64,000 nucleotides of DNA from Agarophyton chilense (taxonomy: Eukaryota; Rhodophyta; Florideophyceae; Gracilariales; Gracilariaceae): assembly GCA_030374765.1 (NCBI GenBank), contig JARGXX010000028.1, positions 992,001-1,056,000 of the forward strand, written 5' to 3'. The notes under the pieces are model-generated. The model ran no database searches. It was not told the origin of the DNA and was given only the letters and a program-made list of their open reading frames with translations. The stretch's first letter is position 1, and each line of letters starts with the position of its first letter. Shown here piece after piece: positions 20,804 through 34,033 of this stretch. The position numbers and the translations under genes are program-made.

Positions 20804-22829
20804 ATGTCGTCCAAAGACCGTCCAAGGACGCGGAGTTAAACCGGTGCACCGGAACCATCGCAACCAACCCGTATCCCGGTCATTTCACGGTCTCATACTG
20901 GTGGATCGACTGGCGTGCCAGGTGCAAGGACCTCGAGACCTCCTGTCTCTGATTCGACACCCCCAGCAAGCGGAGCAGGACCGGTGTCTGCCGCCGCCCA
21001 GATGCGCTCCCCTGCTAGGGTTGTCACTCTCCATCCCAGCTTTGCAGCTGTCGAAGAGCAACTCCGCTCTATGCGGGAAGCTCAAGTCATCCTTGCAGAG
21101 GAGTTCGATTCCCTTCACAAGAAGGTAAATGACACTGCTACGCAGGATTTTTCTGAGGACCTCCGTGTCCTCCGTGCGGATGTGAACTCGATTCTAGAGT
21201 CCCTTGGTGGACCCTCGGCCTTTGTCAAGGACGTCGCAGACCAGTTCTCGCGCGTCCGAAGCCGTCTCGAGACGTTGGAACAAACCCTAATGTCGGGGGA
21301 TGATCCGGCCGAGCCGGTTGCAGTATCCCATAAGGGAAGTAAGGAAGAGAACCGCCAGGCTCGAAAGAAGCGAAGGAACACGGATCCCGAACCGTCAGAC
21401 TCCTCATCCTCGCAGTCCGACTCTTCCGATTCATCGGTGGAAGTAGCTCGCCGTGAGCGTTCCCCAGGCTCTAAGCGGTCAACAGCCACCCATGGAGTGA
21501 TCCGCGCTCGCACGAAGGGAAGGAAGCACACAGGTTTGAAGGAGCTGAAACCGACCAATTCGCTCTTTAAGAAGCTCTTATCATATCGGTACTACCGTTT
21601 GGAGGACTCCTCTTTGGATCGTACACCCCGTGGTACGGGAAGAGTGAAGGACTGCATTAAGCGAATGCAGCTCTCACTTCGGAACCAGTTGTTTACTGGA
21701 GAAGACCCAATACTGGTGTTGGATTTCTTCGCACGCTTTGTCGCGGAAGCTGGCATCCTTGGAATGAACGAGGTACAGGCCTACATTACCTTACTGTACT
21801 TCTTACGTGGGCTTGCAGAAGACCAGTACCACTCTGTCAGAGGTTCATTACGCGCCTCTGTGGGAGGGGTCACATGCTGGCCCGAAGCAGTTCAGTACCT
21901 CCTGAGGTCGTATGCTACTAACTCCGCCATTCAGCAGGCTCTGCTCGCCCTGCGGGACACTCGCCAACGTCCAGGCGAGTCGGAAACCGATTATTCGTCG
22001 CGCCTTACCAAGGCCTTCCACCGCTGTGTCAATTTTTACCCCGCTGAAGAGCGTTGTACCATGTTTTTCGATGGTTTGGACCCGGCGATCCCGACTCTTG
22101 TTGCTCGACGTTGAGAAGATAGACCTAAAGCCACGTATTTGGAACAAGTGCAGTTTGCTCGTGGAGAAGGTGAAGCCCTGCGCGAACGCACTCCTGGCTC
22201 CAGGGTTAAGTCCGCAAAAGCGTTGATGTTACAACCAGGTACCCCGTCAGCTTCGATGATCGACGAACAGGCCTCTCGAAGGGATTATGATAACTTCCAG
22301 CTAGCCCATAGCGACGTTCATTCCATCCAGCCAAAGGAGTTACCCTTCACCTTGGACGAGTCACAATACGTGATTGAGGATGACACGCTACTCTATGCGG
22401 ATAATGGTCGCGTTCGTGCGCCACGCGTCCCACACGAAAGTGGTAATGGCCGCTTTTCGCGTCCTGGTTGGAGAGATACCCGCCCCGCGGTGAAGTTCGT
22501 CGAGCCTCGCCATCCAACACCGGCTTCTGGCCTGATTTTTCATCTCTGCTACAAACCAGGCCATACTTCTCCACAATGTGTGTTGTCTCGAGGCTCTATC
22601 CCCGGAGGACAAAGCAGCTGTCCCGATTGCATCGTATATCCGTGCTCGAACGAATGTTCCACGTCACATATCGCTTCCCCGAGCTCGGGTCGTACCTGCA
22701 CCGGATTCCCGTGTCACCGACGTGGTCTGTCACCCCACCGCTTCTGCGGTACCTTCTGGACCTGATGCCCCGGCGTTGCCTGCTCAACGTTCTGAGCAGC
22801 CGCCTCGGGCGGAACAGGCCCAGAAAACT
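20804..22829 (+). pseudogene. gag: Family A gag (copy 1)
   Basis: The start is ATG 20804 (MSSKDRPRTRS), matching MSSKDRRRTRS in the inverted element. Codon 12 is TAA, followed by an uninterrupted stretch to a TGA at 22112-22114. The order is a Pro/Ser-rich N-terminus, a coiled coil (about 21050-21280), a charged Ser/Asp linker, and a capsid-like domain with GGVTCWPEAVQYLLRSYAT. The zinc knuckle at about 22540 reads FHLCYKPGHTSPQC, so its first zinc ligand Cys is Phe. Just after it a deletion of about 30 bp shifts the frame. The slippery heptamer has lost one A, so the gag stop is lost too. Confidence 0.85.
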
Positions 22830-22833
22830 AAAT

Positions 22834-25800
22834 ATGGGAGTCTCCTCTCAAGGAGGGGCGCCCTCAGAGTCGAGGTCGACGGCGCCCGAGGCGTCCAAGC
22901 CTCGCTCCCCGGTCAAAATCCTTTCAAGGAAAGAGGCCGTCAATGACCTGAACTCGGAGCACTTTAGCATTCTGCGTCGTCCGTGGAAACGTGTTTCCCA
23001 TAACCGGTTCCCGGATAGTGTTCTGGTGATGGCCAAGAGAAACTACAAGGTCTATGCTGACCTTGGCCTTTCACCCCCGGTTTATGGTGCGACACCTTAC
23101 CGTCTTAGACACCGGTGCCTGTCCGAACTTTGTCGTGGAGGAAGTGTTACCGCCTGCTTTGCAGTCTAGGATCCGTCGCTACCTCGTCCCGGAGGTCGCT
23201 GACGCGAACAACAAACCGTTGGATACGGTGGGGTTCATAGAACTGGTAGTCCGCGTTGGCGCTCGCGTTGTGAAACTGGACTTCGTCGTATGTCGGAAAT
23301 TACCCGCCCCAGTCATCTTGGGTTGCGACTTTTGCGACCGCTTCGTCGAAGCGATCTTCCCCCGCCAACGGCGTGTCGAGATGGAGGATGAATCGTCCAC
23401 TCCGATCGTTCGTCGTCCGCTCAGGCGTGCCACGAAGAAGCATGTCCCGCTAACGGCAGCACAGGAACCTGGACCGGATAACCGTGAATCTAATAAGCTC
23501 CGCGTCGCGGCGTCGTTGTGCGTCCCGCCTGAGTCCGAAATGATGGTGAAAGTAACCTCCCGTCAACACCGACTCCGGATCTTACAACCATTGTCGTCAC
23601 TGTATGACAGGCACAGCCTCGCAATTGCGAATGAAATCGTCCATGTGGAGCCAAACCAACCGTTTCACGTGCTGATCGCCAATCTAGGGACAGTACCCCA
23701 GTATCTGGTGAAGAACCAAGTGATAGGGTCCGTCATGCCGCACCCCATCCCTATGGTGCCGACAAAGCTGACCGCAGCTGACGTTCTCGGACTCGGTCAC
23801 TCTAAGGAGGGGGACAGCCCGGAACCCGTTTCATCGCCGGTACCCGCGGATCAACCTGTAACATCAGAGACGCAGCTCGTTTCAACGAGTGGTAACCGCC
23901 CCGATCCAGTCCAAGAACTCGAGGACCTGGATCTCAGCCACGTCCCGGAGTCATACCGCCATGGATTGCGAGAACTTTTATGGAACTTCACCACTATGTG
24001 GGACGGCTCCCTTGGTGAGATTGCCACTACGGAACACCGGATTGATTTGCTACCGGACACCCGACCCATCTCTCAGCACCCATACCGTGCTGGACCCGCC
24101 GCACGCGCGGAGGAAAAGGCACAAGTGGATAAAATGCTTCGAGCACGAGTCATTGAACCGGCTCAGTCGCCGTGGGCTTCTCCAGTCGTACTCGTTCCAA
24201 AGCAGGATGGTTCTTGAAGGTTTTGCGTCGACTACCGTTGGTTGAATGCCGTCACCGTCAAGGACGTGTATCCAATCCCAAGAATGGACCAGTACATTGA
24301 CTCGCTGGGTTCCGCCACCGTCTTTGCATCCCTGGACGCTAATTGGGGATACTGGCAAGTTCTGGTAAGGAAGCAAGACCAGGATGAAACCGCTTTTGCG
24401 TGTCACTTTGGTCTCTACCGTTTCAAACGGATGCCTTTTGGTATGACCAACGCCCCCGCTACTTTCCAGCGAGCCATCGACATCCTATTGGCCCACTTCA
24501 AATGGCGTACCTGCTTGGTCTACCTGGATGACATAATCGTCTTCTCAGATAATCTGGACAAACATCTCACTCATGTGAGGGATATCATGACCACGCTTCG
24601 AGATTCGGGTGTCACTCTTAAGTTGTTGAAGAAATGTGATTTCTTCACGGACACCGTGAAGTATCTCGGCCATGTTATCTGTCCAGGACGTGTTACAATC
24701 GAGGAGACTCGTGTTAAGTCACTCAAAGAGGCTAAAGAACTGCGGACGGAAACCGAGCTTCGTTCCTTTCTGTGACTCGCGAACGTCTACCGACGATTCA
24801 TCTTGCACTTTGCGGACAAAGCTGCACCGTTAAACCAGCTTTTACGGAAAGGCCAACCACCAAAACTGGACCCCTTAACCCCCGTTCAAACGGAATCTTT
24901 CAACTCTCTTAAGGATTCTGTCGTCTCCGCCCCGATCCTCTCGTTGCCCAAGCCTGGAAGGCCCTTCACTGTAGATACGGACGCCAGCGACTACCAAGTA
25001 GTTTGTGCACTGTTTCAAACTGCACCCAACGGGGAAAGACGCCCCGTAGGGAACTGGTCCCAATCGCTCAACGTCCACGAGGAGAATTACTCCGTCTTGG
25101 AGAAGGAATGCCTTGCAGTAGTGTGGTCATTACAAACGTTGCGCCCCTATCTCATGGGTAATCATTTCACCATTTTTACGGACCACCATCACTTCGATTG
25201 CTACTCTGCATCTCGTAGCCTTCAGGCCGCTTGATGCGTTGGCGTCTCCTTCGAGCGGAATTAGACTTTGACGTGCAGTACCAAAAAGGATCGTGCAACA
25301 CCCAAGCCGATGCTCTCTCCCGCCTGATCACTACTGGCGAAGCACTACGCGTCAAAGATGATGAAATACCCTGCTTTGCAGTGAATGGCGACGACGCTAC
25401 CATCGAGGACGAGGAACGAGACACGGACTCTTCAGATTACGGTTCCGAATTGGAAGACTTTCTTCTCTCGGAAGATTCCGAGAAACCCTTACCAGGGAAC
25501 TTCGTGCCTATTACTCCAGAGGAGATGATACGGGAGCAACTCGCTGACCCGTTCTGCGCAAAGGTCCGCGCTCAACTCAATGGAAGAGGTACTCTCCCCT
25601 TTCAGGTGAATGAGGCCGGATACCTTGTACGGACCGTCGGATCGCACCCACAAATCGTGGTACCACATAACCTCCAGTCGAGAGTATTGCGGATGTCGCA
25701 CTACTCCAAACTGAGTGGCCACGTCGGGGGACGGAAACTTTACCTCACCCTACGCCGTTACTTCTACTGGCCGGCCATGGAAGTGGACTGCTACGCAACG

Positions 25801-27842
25801 GTGCGGTTTTGTACCGATTGCGCTGGGAACCGTGTCAAACTCCGCCGCCATGCGACGAAGTTGAAGCTGTTTCCAGCTCGCACTCCATTTGAGTTTGTGG
25901 CCATTGATATACTCGGTCCCTTCCTTACCACTAAGTGGAATTACAAATTCTTCCTCGTAATTACAGATCGCCTCTCAGAGCTGGTCCGGACCGTACTGTT
26001 ACGGAATATCTCCGCTGTGAGCGTGGCTCAAGCCATCGTCCTACACTGGGTCTTCGTCTACGCTCCACCGGTCAACCTCCTCTCCGATAACGGGAGACAG
26101 TTCGCCTCTCGTTTCATCGAAGATGTATGTCGCATCTTGGACATTAAGAACCTGTAAACGACCACTTACCACCCCAAACTAATGGGCAGGCCGAACGGTT
26201 CAACCGGACATTACTTGCGACACTCCGTTCATACGTTGCAGACCACCCCAAAGATTGGGACTTTTTCACTGATCCGCTCACCTTTTCGTACAATACGCAG
26301 GTGCACAGGACAACTGGATTGACGCCCTTCGAGCTGGTACTGTCCCGTACCCCACCGCCCGTGGCACTGGAACCACAGCCCACGCTGGATACCTTTCCGT
26401 CACCAACTGCTTACCGCGAAGCGTGGAGAAATTGGCTCACGAAGCTCGTTCCCGCCGCACGGCGTTCAATAGGCCGAGCCCAGGCCGCTTACAAGCGTGA
26501 ATTTGATACCAAAGCCCCTCGCTCGCCGCCACGTCTCGCCCCCGACGGTTATGTATTCATCCGCAAGGAGTATTGGAACCCAAAGAAGGAGAAACGCCAC
26601 AAGCTGTCACCCGTTGCCGACGGCCCCTTTCAGGTTATTTCGGTAGCTCCCAACACTGTCGTTGTTGACCTCGCTGGTAACCACGAGCGCATTACCCGCG
26701 ATCGCGTGCTATCGGCTCCTCCGCCGTTAACATCGCAAACTACTGGTGTGACTGCTCCCGTTGAAACGGATTCCTCGACCCCCTTACCCAAGGTCCACCC
26801 GCGTCCCTACGAGTTACCACACCCATCTCGGGGTTTGTCTGATCTTCCGCTACCCGCGGCGCCCAACCCGCAAGGAATCGGGTCGCGCATTCGTCGCTCC
26901 TCCCCAGTCCACCCGACGGACACCAACTCCGGTGCATCGTCTAAGGAAGGGGAGGCGCCCGACAGCCGTCGTAATCCGGTCGATACCGTCGCTGGAAACG
27001 CCGCACCGTCGCGTGTCGTTCTTCGCCCATCAGGGGTGCCTGATACCGACATCCTGCAGGACTCGACGCAGTCGCTATCCAAGCCTCAGAACGCAGCTGC
27101 GGATAACGCCACCAACACCCGCCGAGGTGTCACCACACGTGCAACACGGAGTGCAAATGCGCTCAAAGCACCGCAGCCTGATACAGTACGAGTGGACGAC
27201 GCACCGCCAAGTACCCCACACAGGGAGGCGGATACATCCACGACGCCGACGCCGAACAGCCAGCCATTGGAACCCTCACGTGACTACACGGAACCTCGCC
27301 GTGGGACAGAGAGGTGCGACAATGCGCCACCGCCCCAGCGAATCTCACCGCCGAAGCGAGCTTCACCACGCCGATTAGCGGAACGACCACCCGGGTTACC
27401 CGCCGATATGGGCCCTCCAACCGGAATGGGAAACGCCGAAGCAAACCAGGCACTTGGGGAAGATGAACCGCCGAAGTCGGTTCGACATTCCACTCAGCCG
27501 AGGACTGCCTTGCGCGCTACACGGTCCGACTGGAGCGAAGCCACCCATCGCGTGATCACTTCGGTACCCCCGGGCTCAGGACGTGTACCACCCGGAAATA
27601 GCGACACCGTCATACGGGATGGCCAGGAAGTGTACCGACAAGAGTTCGTGGTCGGACGCATTCTGGAGCACCCCTACCACCCAAAGGTGTATCTCCAATA
27701 CTTGGTCCGTTGGTATGGGTACGGCCCCAAATGGGATTCAGACGAACCAATAGAGCACCTACCTCGGTCAAAGGTGGTACATTATCATCGTCGTACTGGC
27801 ACAGCTTTGCCGGCTACCATAGACCGAGCCCCAGTGGGATAA
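22834..27842 (+). pseudogene. pol: Family A pol: PR-RT-RH-INT-chromodomain (copy 1)
   Basis: The frame opens at MGVSSQGG (22834). Protease is DTGACPNF near 23115 (DTGAGPNF in copy 2). RT has YLDDIIVFS near 24520, RNase H has DTDAS and TDH, and the integrase has HHCC and DDE. The GPF module (KRHKLSPVADGPF) is near 26600. A long Pro/Ser/Arg-rich linker follows, then a C-terminal chromodomain (QEFVVGRILEHPYHPKVYLQ...VRWYGYGP, about 27635-27800). Lesions: a C insertion near 23080, TGA 24215 (Trp), TGA 24773, a deletion at the RNase H TDH motif near 25185, TAA 26155, and a frameshift near 26175. Most are shared with copy 2. The final 513 codons are open. Confidence 0.9.
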
Positions 27843-28054
27843 AAAGACAGCCGATGGAGATAAAGGAACAGAAGATTTGGATAAGGACCCTTCGAAGAAG
27901 GAGAAGATGCACAGAAGACCTGAAGAAGGATACTCAGAAGAAGTGGAAGAGAAGAAAGAAAACAAATACGTCATAGACCGAAGTAGTTTACAATTTTCGA
28001 AGTTGCTGCATACACTACCGCACAGCGGGATATACTAACCAAGACAACAATGGA
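27843..28054. other. Purine-rich gap between convergent pol and antisense ORF (copy 1)
   Basis: About 210 bp, AAG/GAA-rich on the plus strand up to 27960. No gene is evident. Pol and the antisense ORF converge here. Confidence 0.45.
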
Positions 28055-29121
28055 TTAGTTGCAAGAACCCGGACTGCCGTGCGCGCCAACCAAATCGCTA
28101 GCAGAGTTACTCCCGCCGGTCAGGCGTGCCACGAGGGCGTCTCTCATCGTACCGATGGCGATGCTCGCCGCTTGTGCGTTCAGTCCAACACCCCGAAGGA
28201 ACTGGGAGATCACGACCGCCTCTGGGCGTATGGGAACCTCGATAAGTTCCGGTTCGTCCGGCAACGCCGCCGCCACTGGATCGACGACCGCACCTGCGCG
28301 AGTCGCTCCCTGCGCCGGCTGCGCCGTAGTATCGGCACCATCGGGGTCTCCCACGTCTTCCATGACCTCGTCACCACGGTATTCGCCCTCCTCCTCCAGG
28401 AGGTCGTCACCGCCATAGGCGTAGTAGAAGTCATCCGAGTTGACAAACCCCACGGGGTGCTAATATGGTATGCCTCGCGGAGTTATCCGGAGTGCCGACA
28501 CCTCCGCCTCGGAGATCTCTTGCTGCTCCCATGGGTTAGGAAGATTAAATCTCTCGCCAACGGCGTGCGACACCCCGGAGACCGGTCAGCCCCACCGGCT
28601 TCTTGAACAAGGCCGCTCTGCCGGACAGGTACGACAGCCTAGTCGACACGCCCAATGATGTCGATAAGCTCCTGAGCTTCATCTGCGTTATTCACACCTC
28701 CAAGAGGTAGTTGAAGGTCCAGCTGCCGGATGTAACCACGCAAGCGCGGAGGAAGATACCACAGTCGATACTGGTCGTAGGCTTCCCACAAGATGTACGC
28801 CGCGGCGCGGCCTGCCCATTCTGTTAGGACCACGGACCATAAGCCGGAGTGCCGATCCTCGATGAGGTACGAGCCCAGATAGGAGACGACTGGAGGCAAC
28901 TCCACGTATCATCCCCGGCACACCTCGACGGAGGACCACCACCCAGGCAGGGGAACGTATCGCCCGAACTGATAGAAGGGACTAATCCGGTTTATCTCCG
29001 TGTTCTGATAAGGGACAAGGAACCCCAAGCGGGATCTGCCCCGACGCTCCTTGCGGATGAAGTTCTGTAACCACCGATATCACGACTCACGATGAAGGTG
29101 ACGAAACTCAGCACGAATGAT
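28055..29121 (-). pseudogene. Antisense ORF of family A, C-terminal part only (copy 1)
   Basis: The C-terminal two-thirds of the antisense frame described at 54657-56320. The part left of 29121 is kept, with in-frame stops at 29080-29082 and 28909-28911 and a frame change between 28640 and 28500. The last segment begins near DDFYYAYGGDD, is acidic, and ends GSPGSCN. At 29122 the frame runs into the inverted element, so the N-terminus is missing. Confidence 0.6.
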
Positions 29122-32100
29122 CGGTTCGTCTGAATCCCATTCGGGGCCGTACCCGTACCAACGGACCAAGTATTGGAGATACACCTTTGGGTGGTAGAAA
29201 AGCTCCAGAATGCGTCCGACCACGAACTCTTGTCGGTACACTTCCCGGCCATCCCGTATGACAGTGTCGCTATTTCTGGGTGGTACCCGTCCTGAGCCCG
29301 GGGGTACCGAAGTGATCACGCGTTGGGCGGCTTCGCTCCGGTCGGACCGTGTAGCGCGCAAGGCAGTCCTCGGCTCAGTGGAATGTCGACCCAACTTCGG
29401 CGGTTCATCATCTCCAAGTGCCTGGTTTGCTTCGGCGTTTCCCATTCCCGTTGGAGGGCCCATACCAGCGGGTAACCCGGGTGGTCGTTCCGCTAATCGG
29501 CGTGATGAAGCTCGCTTCGGCGGTGAGACTCGCTGGGGCGGTGTCGCATTGTCGCACCTCTCTGTCCCACGGCGAGGTTCCGTGTAGTCCCGTGAGGGTT
29601 CCAATGGCTGGCTGTTGGGCGTCGGCGCCGCGGATGTATCCACCTCCCTGAGCGGAGTACTTGGCGGTGCGTCGTCCACTCGTACTGTATCAGGCTGCGG
29701 TGCGTCGAGCGCATTTGCACTCCGTGTTGCACGTGTGGTGACACCTCGGCGGGTGTTGGTGGCGTTATCTGCAGCTGCGTTCCGAGGCCTGGATAGCGAC
29801 TGCGTCGAGTCGTGCAGGACGTCGGTATCAGGCACACTTGATGGGCGAAGAATGACACGCGACGGTGCGGCGTTTCCAGCGACGGTATCGACCGGATTAC
29901 GACGGCTGTCGGGCGCCTCCCCCTCCTTAGACGATGCACCGGAGTTGGTGTCCGTCGGGTGGAATGGGGAAAAGCGACGAATGCGCGACACGATTCCTTG
30001 CGGGTTGGGCGCCGCGGGTAGCGGAAGGTCAGACAAACCCTGAGATGGGTGTGGTAACACGTAGAGACGTGGGTGGACCTGGGGTAAGGGGGTCGATGAA
30101 TCCGTTTCAACGGGAGCAGTCACACCAGTAGGTTGGGATGTTAACGGCAGAGGAGCCGATACTACGCGATCGCGGGAGATGCATTCCTGATTACCAGCGA
30201 GGTCAACAACGACAGTGTCGGGAGCCACCAAAATAACCCGAAAGCGCCCGTCGGCAACGGGTGACAGCATGTGGCGTTTCTCCTTCTCTGGGTTCCAATA
30301 CTCCTTGCGGATGAATACATAACCGTCGGGGGCGAGACGTGGCGGCGAGCTAGGGGCTTTGGTATCAAATTCACGCTTGTAAGCGGCCTGAGCTCGGCCC
30401 ATTGAACGCCGTGCGGCGGGAACGAGCTTTGTGAGCCAAGTTTTCCACGCTTCGCGGTAAGCAGTCGGTGACGAAAAGGTATCCAGCGTGGGCTGTGGTT
30501 CCAGTGCCACTGGCGGTGGGGTACGGGACAGTACCAGCTCGAAGGGCGTTAATCCAGTGGTTTTGTGCACCTGCGTATTGTATGCAAAGGTGAGCGGATC
30601 AGTGAAAAAGTCCCAATCTTTGGGGTGGTCTGCAACGTATGAACGGAGTGTCGCAAGTAATGTCCTGTTGAACCGTTCGGCCTGCCCATTAGTTTGGGGG
30701 TGGTAAGTGGTCGTTAACAGGTTCTTAATGTCCAAGATGCGACATACATCCTCGATGAAACGAGAGGCGAACTGTCTCCCGTTATCGGAGAGGAGGTTGA
30801 CCGGTGTACCGTAGACGAAGACCCAGTGTAGGACGATGGATTGAGCCACGCTCACAGCAGAGATCTTCCGTAACAGTACGGTCCGGACCAGCTTTGAGAG
30901 ACGATCTGTAATTACGAGTAAGAATTTGTAATTCCACATAGTGGTAAGGAAGGGACCGAGTATATCAATGGCCACAAACTCCAATGGAGCGCGAGCTGGA
31001 AATAGCTTCAACTTCGTCGCATGAAGGCGGAGTTTGACACGGTTCCGAGCGCAATCGGTACAAAACCGCACCGTTGCGTAGCAGTCCACTGCCATGGCCG
31101 GCCAGTAGAAGTTACGGCGTAGGGTGATGTAAAGTTTCCGTCCCCCGACGTGGACACTAAGTTTGGAGTAGTGCCACATCCGCAATACTCTCGACTGGAG
31201 GTTATGTGGTACCACGATTTGTGGGTGCGATCCGACGGTCCGTACAAGGTATCCGGCCTCATTCACCTGAAAGGGGAGAGTACCTCTTCCATTGAGTTGA
31301 GCGCGGACCTTCGCGCAGAACGGGTCAGCGAATTGCTCCCGTATCATCACATCTGGAGTAATAGGCACGAAGTTCCCTGGTAAGGGTTTCTCGGAATCTT
31401 CCGAGAGAAGAAAGTCGTCCAATTCGGAACCGTAATCTGAAGAGTCCGTGTCTCGTTCCTCGTCCTCGATGGTAGCGTCGTCGCCATTCACTGCAAAGCA
31501 GGGTATTTCATCGTCTTTGACGGGTGTTGCTTCACCAGTAGTGACCATGCGGGAGAGAGCATCGGCTTGGGTGTTGCACGATCCTTTTCGGTACTGCACG
31601 TCAAAGTCTAATTCCGCTAGACGGAGACGCCAACGCATCAAGCGGCCTGAAGGCTTCGAGATGCACAGTAGCCATCGAAGTGATGTGTGGTCCGTAAAAA
31701 TGGTGAAATGATTACCCATGAGATAGGGGCGCAACGTTTGTAATGACCGCACTACTGCAAGGCATTCCTTCTCCGAGACGGAGTAATTCTTCTCGTGGAC
31801 GTTGAGCGATCGGGATCAGTACCCTACGGGGCGTCTTTCCCCGTTAGGTGCAGTTTGAAACAGTGCACAAACTACTTGGTAGTCGCCGGCGTCCGTATCT
31901 ACAGTGAAGGGCCTTCCAGGCTTGGGCAACGAGAGGATCGGGGCGGAGACGACAGAATCCTCAAGAGAGTTGAAAGATTCCGTTTGAACGGGGGTTAAGG
32001 GGTCCAGTTTTGGTGGTTGGCCTTTCCGTAAAAGCTCGTTTAACGGTGCAGCTTTGTCCGCAAAGTGCGAGATAAATCGTCGGTAAACGTTCGCGAGTCC

Positions 32101-34031
32101 CAGAAAGGAGCGAAGCTCGGTTTGCGTCCGCAGTTCTTTAGCCTCTTTGAGTGACTTAACACGAGTCTCCTCGAATGTAACACGCCCTAGACGGATAACA
32201 TGGCCGAGATACTTTGCGGTGTCCGTGAAGAAGTCACATTTCTTCAAATTAAGAGTGACACCCGCATCTCGAAGCGTGGTCATGATATCCCTCACATGAG
32301 TGAGATGTTTGTCCAGATTATCTGAGAAGACGACTATGTCATCCAGGTAGACCAGGCAGGTACGCCATTTGAAGCGGGCCAATAGGATGTCAATGGCTCA
32401 CTGGAAAGTAGCGGGGGCGTTTGTAAGACCAAAAGGCATCCGTTTGAAACGGTAGAGACCGGAGTGACACGAGAAAGCGGTTTTATCCTGGTCTTACTTC
32501 CTTACCAAAACTTGCCAGTATCCCAAATTGGCTTTCAGGGTGGTAAAGACGGTGGCGGTGCCTAGCGAGTCAATGTACTCGTCCATTCTTGGGAGTGGAT
32601 ACACGTCCTTGACGGGGACGGCATTCAACCGACGATAGTCGACGCAAAACCTCCAGGAACCATCCTGCTTTGGAGCCAGTACTACTGAAGAAGCCCACGG
32701 CGAATAAGCCAGTTCGATGTCTCCTGCTCGAAGCATTTTATCCACTTGTGCCTTTTCCTCCGCGCGTGCGGCGGGTCCGGTACGGTATGGGTGCTGAGAG
32801 ATGGGTCGGGTGTCCGGTAGCACATCAATCCGGTGTTCCGTAGTGGCAATCTCACCAAGGGAGCCGTCCCACATAGTGGTGAAGTCCCTTAAAAGTTCTT
32901 CCAATCGATGGCGGTATGACTCCGGGACGTGGCTGAGATCCAGGTCCTCGAGTTATTGGACTGGATCCGGGCGGTCACCACTCGTTGAAACGGGCTGCGT
33001 TCCTGATGTTACAGGTTGAACCCCAGGTACCGGCGATGAAACGGGTTCCGGGCTGTCCGCCTCCTTAGAGTGTACGAGTCCGAGAACGTCAGCTGCGGTC
33101 AGCTTTGTCGGCACCATAGGGATGGGGTGCGGCATGACGGACCCTATCACTTGGTTCTTCACCAGATACTGGGGTACGGTGCCTAGATTGGCGATCAGCA
33201 CGTGAAACGGTTGGTTTGGCTCCACATGGACGATTCCATTCGCAATTGCGAGGCTGTGCCTGTCAGACAATGATGAAAATGGTTGCAAGACCCGGAGTCC
33301 GTATTGACAGGTTACTCTCACCATCATTTGGGACTCAGGCGGGACGCACAACGACGCTGCGACGCGGAGCTTATTAGATTCACGGTTATCCGGTCCAGGT
33401 TCCTGTGCTGCCGGTAGCGGGACATGCTTCTTCGTGGCACGCCTAAGCAGACGACGAACGATCGGAGTGGAAGATCAATCCTCCATCTCGACACGCCGTT
33501 GGCGGGGGAAGATCGCTTCGACGAAGCAGTCGCAAAAGTCCCAACCCAAGATGACTGGGGCGGCTAGTTTCCGACATACGACGAAGTCGAGTTTCACCAT
33601 GCGAGCGCCAACGCAGACTACCAGTTCTATGACCCCCCCAAATCCAACGGTTTGTTGTTTGCTTTAGCGACCTCCAGGACGTGGTCGCGGCGGATCCTAG
33701 ACTGCAAAGCAGGCGGTAACACTTCCTCCACGAAAAAGTTCGGACCGGCACCGGTGTCTAAGACGGTAAGGTATTGCACCATAAACTGGGGTGAAAGGCC
33801 AAGGTCAGCATAGACCTTGTAGTTTCTCTTGGCCATCACCAGAACTCTATCTGGGAGTCGGTTATGGGAAACACGTTTCCACGGACGACGCAGAACGCTA
33901 AAGTGTTCCGAGTTCACGTCATTGACGGCCTCTTTCCTTGAAAGGATTTTGACCGGGGAGCGAGGCTTGGACGCCTCGGGCGCCGTCGACCTCGACTCTG
34001 AGGGCACCCTTCCTAGAGAGAAGACTCCCAA
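29122..34031 (-). pseudogene. pol: Pol of the inverted family A element
   Basis: It starts at TTG 34031, -1 to gag. The protease motif DTGAGPNF is intact (about 33740). A frameshift lies near 33650 and TAA at 32953. RT motif A reads FTTLKANLGYW (about 32540), so the catalytic Asp is replaced by Lys. TAA is at 32494, TGA is in place of Arg near 32399, and YLDD is intact near 32340. A stop replaces Trp at 31816. From 31813 to 29122 the frame is fully open: the rest of RNase H (TDH), the integrase HHCC (CTDC), DDE with the glutamate retained (GQAERFN), the GPF module, the linker and the first half of the chromodomain (VRWYGYGPEWDSDEP). Confidence 0.9.
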
Positions 34032-34033
34032 AT

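Larger units (their letters stand above)
12163..29121. repeat. Segmental duplication, copy 1 (about 17.0 kb)
   Basis: This segment recurs in direct orientation at 38682-55723. The offset is 26602 from about 15 kb rightwards and 26518 at the far left; the difference is an 84 bp deletion in copy 1 near 12725. It spans part of the B' LTR, the host-like genes, the family B LTR and most of the family A element. By eye the copies differ by about 4% at 14.3-15.07 kb and by well under 1% from 15.07 kb to the right end. Confidence 0.95.
19752..29121 (+). mobile_element. Family A Ty3/gypsy chromodomain element, copy 1, 3' truncated
   Basis: A plus-strand element with 5' LTR 19752-20638, PBS, gag, pol with chromodomain, and the C-terminal part of an antisense ORF. 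At 29121 it is fused to an inverted family A element. Up to that point it is the near-identical partner of 46354-55723. It shares nearly all disabling lesions with that copy, so the element was already dead when the segment was duplicated. Confidence 0.93.

Noticed and set aside
28079-28606. 175-codon plus-strand frame over the antisense ORF
   Set aside because: It is the complement of the acidic C-terminal part of the antisense ORF. Its Arg/His-rich composition is typical of a shadow, and the plus strand is not open over the rest of the antisense gene.
29615-30043. 142-codon plus-strand frame inside the inverted pol
   Set aside because: It lies opposite the open Pro/Ser-rich linker of pol, and the low-complexity GC-rich sequence keeps the other strand open. 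It has no features of its own.
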